Source: Aquiluna sp. (GTDB taxonomy: Bacteria > Actinomycetota > Actinomycetes > Actinomycetales > Microbacteriaceae). From it: a stretch of 64,000 bases of DNA. Where the stretch lies: NCBI GenBank assembly GCA_018402685.1, contig JAGYIJ010000002.1, positions 558,001-622,000 of the forward strand, in the 5' to 3' direction. Below the pieces are notes generated by a model. That model had not been told where the DNA came from. It saw nothing but the letters and a program-made list of their open reading frames with translations, and searched no databases. The translations under genes were made by a program, and so were the position numbers. Of the stretch, positions 62,250 to 64,000 are shown one piece after another; the first letter of the stretch is position 1; every line of letters starts with the position of its first letter.

Positions 62250-62830
62250 AAAACCGGCACTACCTTCACCCCGGCATCGACCATCTCATCGATGGCTGCC
62301 TCGGTGCTGTCGCTTGCGACCCCGGCGGTCAAACTGGTGATAACCCGAACGTCCAGATTGTGCTTATTGGCATCTAGCGATGATGCTCTGACGCAGTAGT
62401 CGGTCGCGATGCCAACGACATCAACCTCGGTGATGCCAAGCTCTTGGGCTAGATCGTTGAAGCCCTTGCCGGATTCATCGGTGCCATCAAAGATCGAGTA
62501 ACCGTTAGCGTCCTGGCCCTTTTTGATGTGGATATCAATAAGCGATGCATCCAGGTTCTCGTGATACTCAGCTCCTTTTTCCCCTGCGATGCAGTGCAGC
62601 GGCCAGGTGGAAACAAAGTCTGGTTCCTCACCAGCTGGCGGAAAGTGACCGTCATTTAGTGATCCGGGTGTGTGCCAGTCACGAGATGCAATCACGAAGT
62701 CGTAGCTTTGCCGATTTGCCTTGATGTGCTCGGTGATGGCTGTTGCAACCTTTGCGCCACCGCTGCAGGCCAGGGCTCCGCCCTCGCAGAAGTCAACCTG
62801 AACATCGATTACTAGAAGTGCCCGCTTCAT
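62246..62830 (-). CDS. pncA: Nicotinamidase (pyrazinamidase)
   Basis: Converts nicotinamide to nicotinate for NAD salvage. The 194-residue isochorismatase-fold protein has the catalytic Asp in LLVIDVQVDFCEGGAL, metal-binding SRDWHTPGS, a Lys in the IDIHIKKGQD region, and the nucleophilic Cys in VDVVGIATDYCVRASSLDA. Length is normal. The start is three bases after the dacB stop, so the two are cotranscribed. Confidence 0.94.
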   Translation of the reverse strand: MKRALLVIDVQVDFCEGGALACSGGAKVATAITEHIKANRQSYDFVIASRDWHTPGSLNDGHFPPAGEEPDFVSTWPLHCIAGEKGAEYHENLDASLIDIHIKKGQDANGYSIFDGTDESGKGFNDLAQELGITEVDVVGIATDYCVRASSLDANKHNLDVRVITSLTAGVASDSTEAAIDEMVDAGVKVVPVF

Positions 62831-62833
62831 CCA

Positions 62834-64000
62834 TCACCTATTCACTAGATTCTTGCCGCAATTGTAGAAGCCGAGGACCAGATCATCCATGGCCTCACGG
62901 TTTGCCGCTCTGACATCACCGAGGTTATAGACGGTGAAGATCAACCTGGTGTCATCAGGAGCATCAACAAAACCCGCTAGCGAGTAGCCGGTTCTGATCC
63001 AACCGGTCTTAGCGGTCACCGAACCAACCGCATCTAACAACCTATTGCTTAGGGAACCCGGGGTGCCGCTAACCGGCATACCCTCTTCGATTAACTCGAA
63101 CTCGCCATAACCTGCGTCAATGAGCTGCAACAGCTCATTGACCTGACTTGGAGAGATTTGGTTGTAGCGGGAGAGCCCCGAACCATCCTCAACCTGCATG
63201 CCACCAAGGTCCAGCCCAGTTCCTCGCAAGGCCCTTTTGAATGCCTCGGTCAGCGAGGCAAAGCTGCCATCTAACCCGACATCAAGTGAAACAAGTCTCG
63301 CAATGGCCTCAGCCAGGGTGTTATCACTCACAATCAGCATGTAGTCGATCCAGGTTGACAGCGGGGCCGACTGCACCCTCGCCACCTCAACCGCATCCGG
63401 CGGGGCAATTCCCCTAACAACCGCAGAGCCAGATGCACTTGTGCCAAGCGCCTCTTGGAACCAGGTGCCGGCCCTCAAGACCGGGTCATTTGAACGAGGT
63501 GAGTCCTTGAAAGATGGGTCATTTCTATCCCCGTCGACCTGCAGAGCGCTGACGTAGGACATGTAGCCATTTGTGAGACCGCGCTGATCCCAGACTTCCT
63601 GGTACTCACCCGCCGCAGACCCATATGCGGTGCTGTCTAGAACAATCTGTGAGAAGGTCTGGCCTCTGAGTTCGTTGGAGATTTGACTGACAAGACTCGA
63701 GAGCTTCGGGGCATCTTCGTAAACCGAGTCCTGGTTGATGCCCGTTCGGCTAAGGGTTACATCGCCCGCACCGACCAAATACAAAATGCCGGGGTCTTGC
63801 GCATCTACATAGACCCGAGTGGTCACTCGGTAATCGGGACCTAAGGTCTCTAAGGCGGCAGCCGCGGTGAAGAGCTTCATAACAGAGGCCGCCCTGGCTG
63901 GGGTGTCGCTTCCGCGCTCAAACAAGACTTCACCACTTGATGCATCTAGCACTTCTGCCTGAAGCACCAGGATGTCTTCGCTGTCCTCGTATTCACTCAC
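62834..64000 (-). CDS. dacB: D-alanyl-D-alanine carboxypeptidase, PBP4 class (N-terminus outside window)
   Basis: Extracytoplasmic peptidoglycan enzyme (PBP4, peptidase S13). The 388 residues present include the S-x-x-K active site in AASVMKLFTAAAALE, the S-x-N motif in MLIVSDNTLAEAIARL, and the KTG motif in VTAKTGWIRTGYSLAGF. The long insert typical of PBP4 between the first two motifs is present. The reading frame is open to the window end; the GTG at 64000 is an internal codon rather than the start, so signal peptide and first residues lie beyond. It precedes pncA by three bases. Confidence 0.93.
   Translation of the reverse strand: MSEYEDSEDILVLQAEVLDASSGEVLFERGSDTPARAASVMKLFTAAAALETLGPDYRVTTRVYVDAQDPGILYLVGAGDVTLSRTGINQDSVYEDAPKLSSLVSQISNELRGQTFSQIVLDSTAYGSAAGEYQEVWDQRGLTNGYMSYVSALQVDGDRNDPSFKDSPRSNDPVLRAGTWFQEALGTSASGSAVVRGIAPPDAVEVARVQSAPLSTWIDYMLIVSDNTLAEAIARLVSLDVGLDGSFASLTEAFKRALRGTGLDLGGMQVEDGSGLSRYNQISPSQVNELLQLIDAGYGEFELIEEGMPVSGTPGSLSNRLLDAVGSVTAKTGWIRTGYSLAGFVDAPDDTRLIFTVYNLGDVRAANREAMDDLVLGFYNCGKNLVNR

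Overview
The window looks like a streamlined actinobacterial chromosome of the Microbacteriaceae type, possibly an aquatic small-genome lineage. The reasons are CarD, a GlnR-type orphan regulator, a SenX3/RegX3/PhoU phosphate module, HrcA/CIRCE control of groEL, an IspD-IspF fusion, the rlmB-cysS-ispDF-carD gene order, tRNAs without an encoded CCA, moderate GC, and very tight gene packing with many 1-4 nt overlaps. Taxonomy is inferred from gene content only.

Layout. Positions 1-8.5 kb hold housekeeping and stress genes: groEL with two CIRCE sites, cspA, msrB, DUF554 and DUF805 membrane proteins, a flavoprotein of the photolyase/cryptochrome family with swapped domains, tRNA-Thr, a lipoprotein with a HEAAH metallopeptidase motif, a baeRF-type eRF1-like protein and a DsbA-like oxidoreductase. 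Positions 8.6-15.5 kb hold a MsiK/UgpC-type ATPase, a DUF4032 kinase-like protein, rlmB, cysS, ispDF, carD and a lipoprotein. Positions 15.5-28.5 kb form a phosphate and stress neighbourhood: regX3, senX3, phoU, gpmA, a YgfZ-like protein, a nitrobindin-like protein, glnR, ppk behind a PHO-box-like repeat, a MutT1-type enzyme, and pstSCAB. Positions 28.5-39.4 kb hold an SDR protein, an EamA exporter, divergent glpD/glpK, an orphan FecE-like ATPase, a saccharopine-dehydrogenase-like gene behind a possible structured leader, and a LolA-like protein with an ABC-2 exporter.

From 39.4 to 49.3 kb lies an apparent genomic island. It begins at an intact tRNA-Lys and ends at a 41-nt near-copy of that tRNA's 3' end. 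It carries one long translationally coupled operon read leftward: aldehyde dehydrogenase, an unrecognised 577-aa protein, an M19-dipeptidase-like protein lacking part of its metal site, a DUF3726-like protein, a RidA-like protein, and a polar amino-acid type ABC importer. A divergent LysR regulator completes it. This looks like a self-contained uptake-and-catabolism cassette for an unidentified nitrogenous compound, and it is the strongest candidate here for an undescribed system. No integrase is visible.

From 49.3 kb to the end are small membrane and lipoproteins, the cobalamin-dependent methionine synthase metH, a convergent operon encoding a probable cobalamin ECF importer (transcobalamin-like lipoprotein, a fused T-A-A protein, and a CbrT-like S component), an SDR protein, the galactose genes galM/galT/galK, pncA and a partial PBP4-type carboxypeptidase.

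A cross-cutting feature is that ten normally intact genes each carry one or two single-base frameshifts (rlmB, gpmA, ppk, pstA, glpK, metH, galT and others). The most economical reading is uncorrected indels in the assembly. I report those genes as single features spanning the break.
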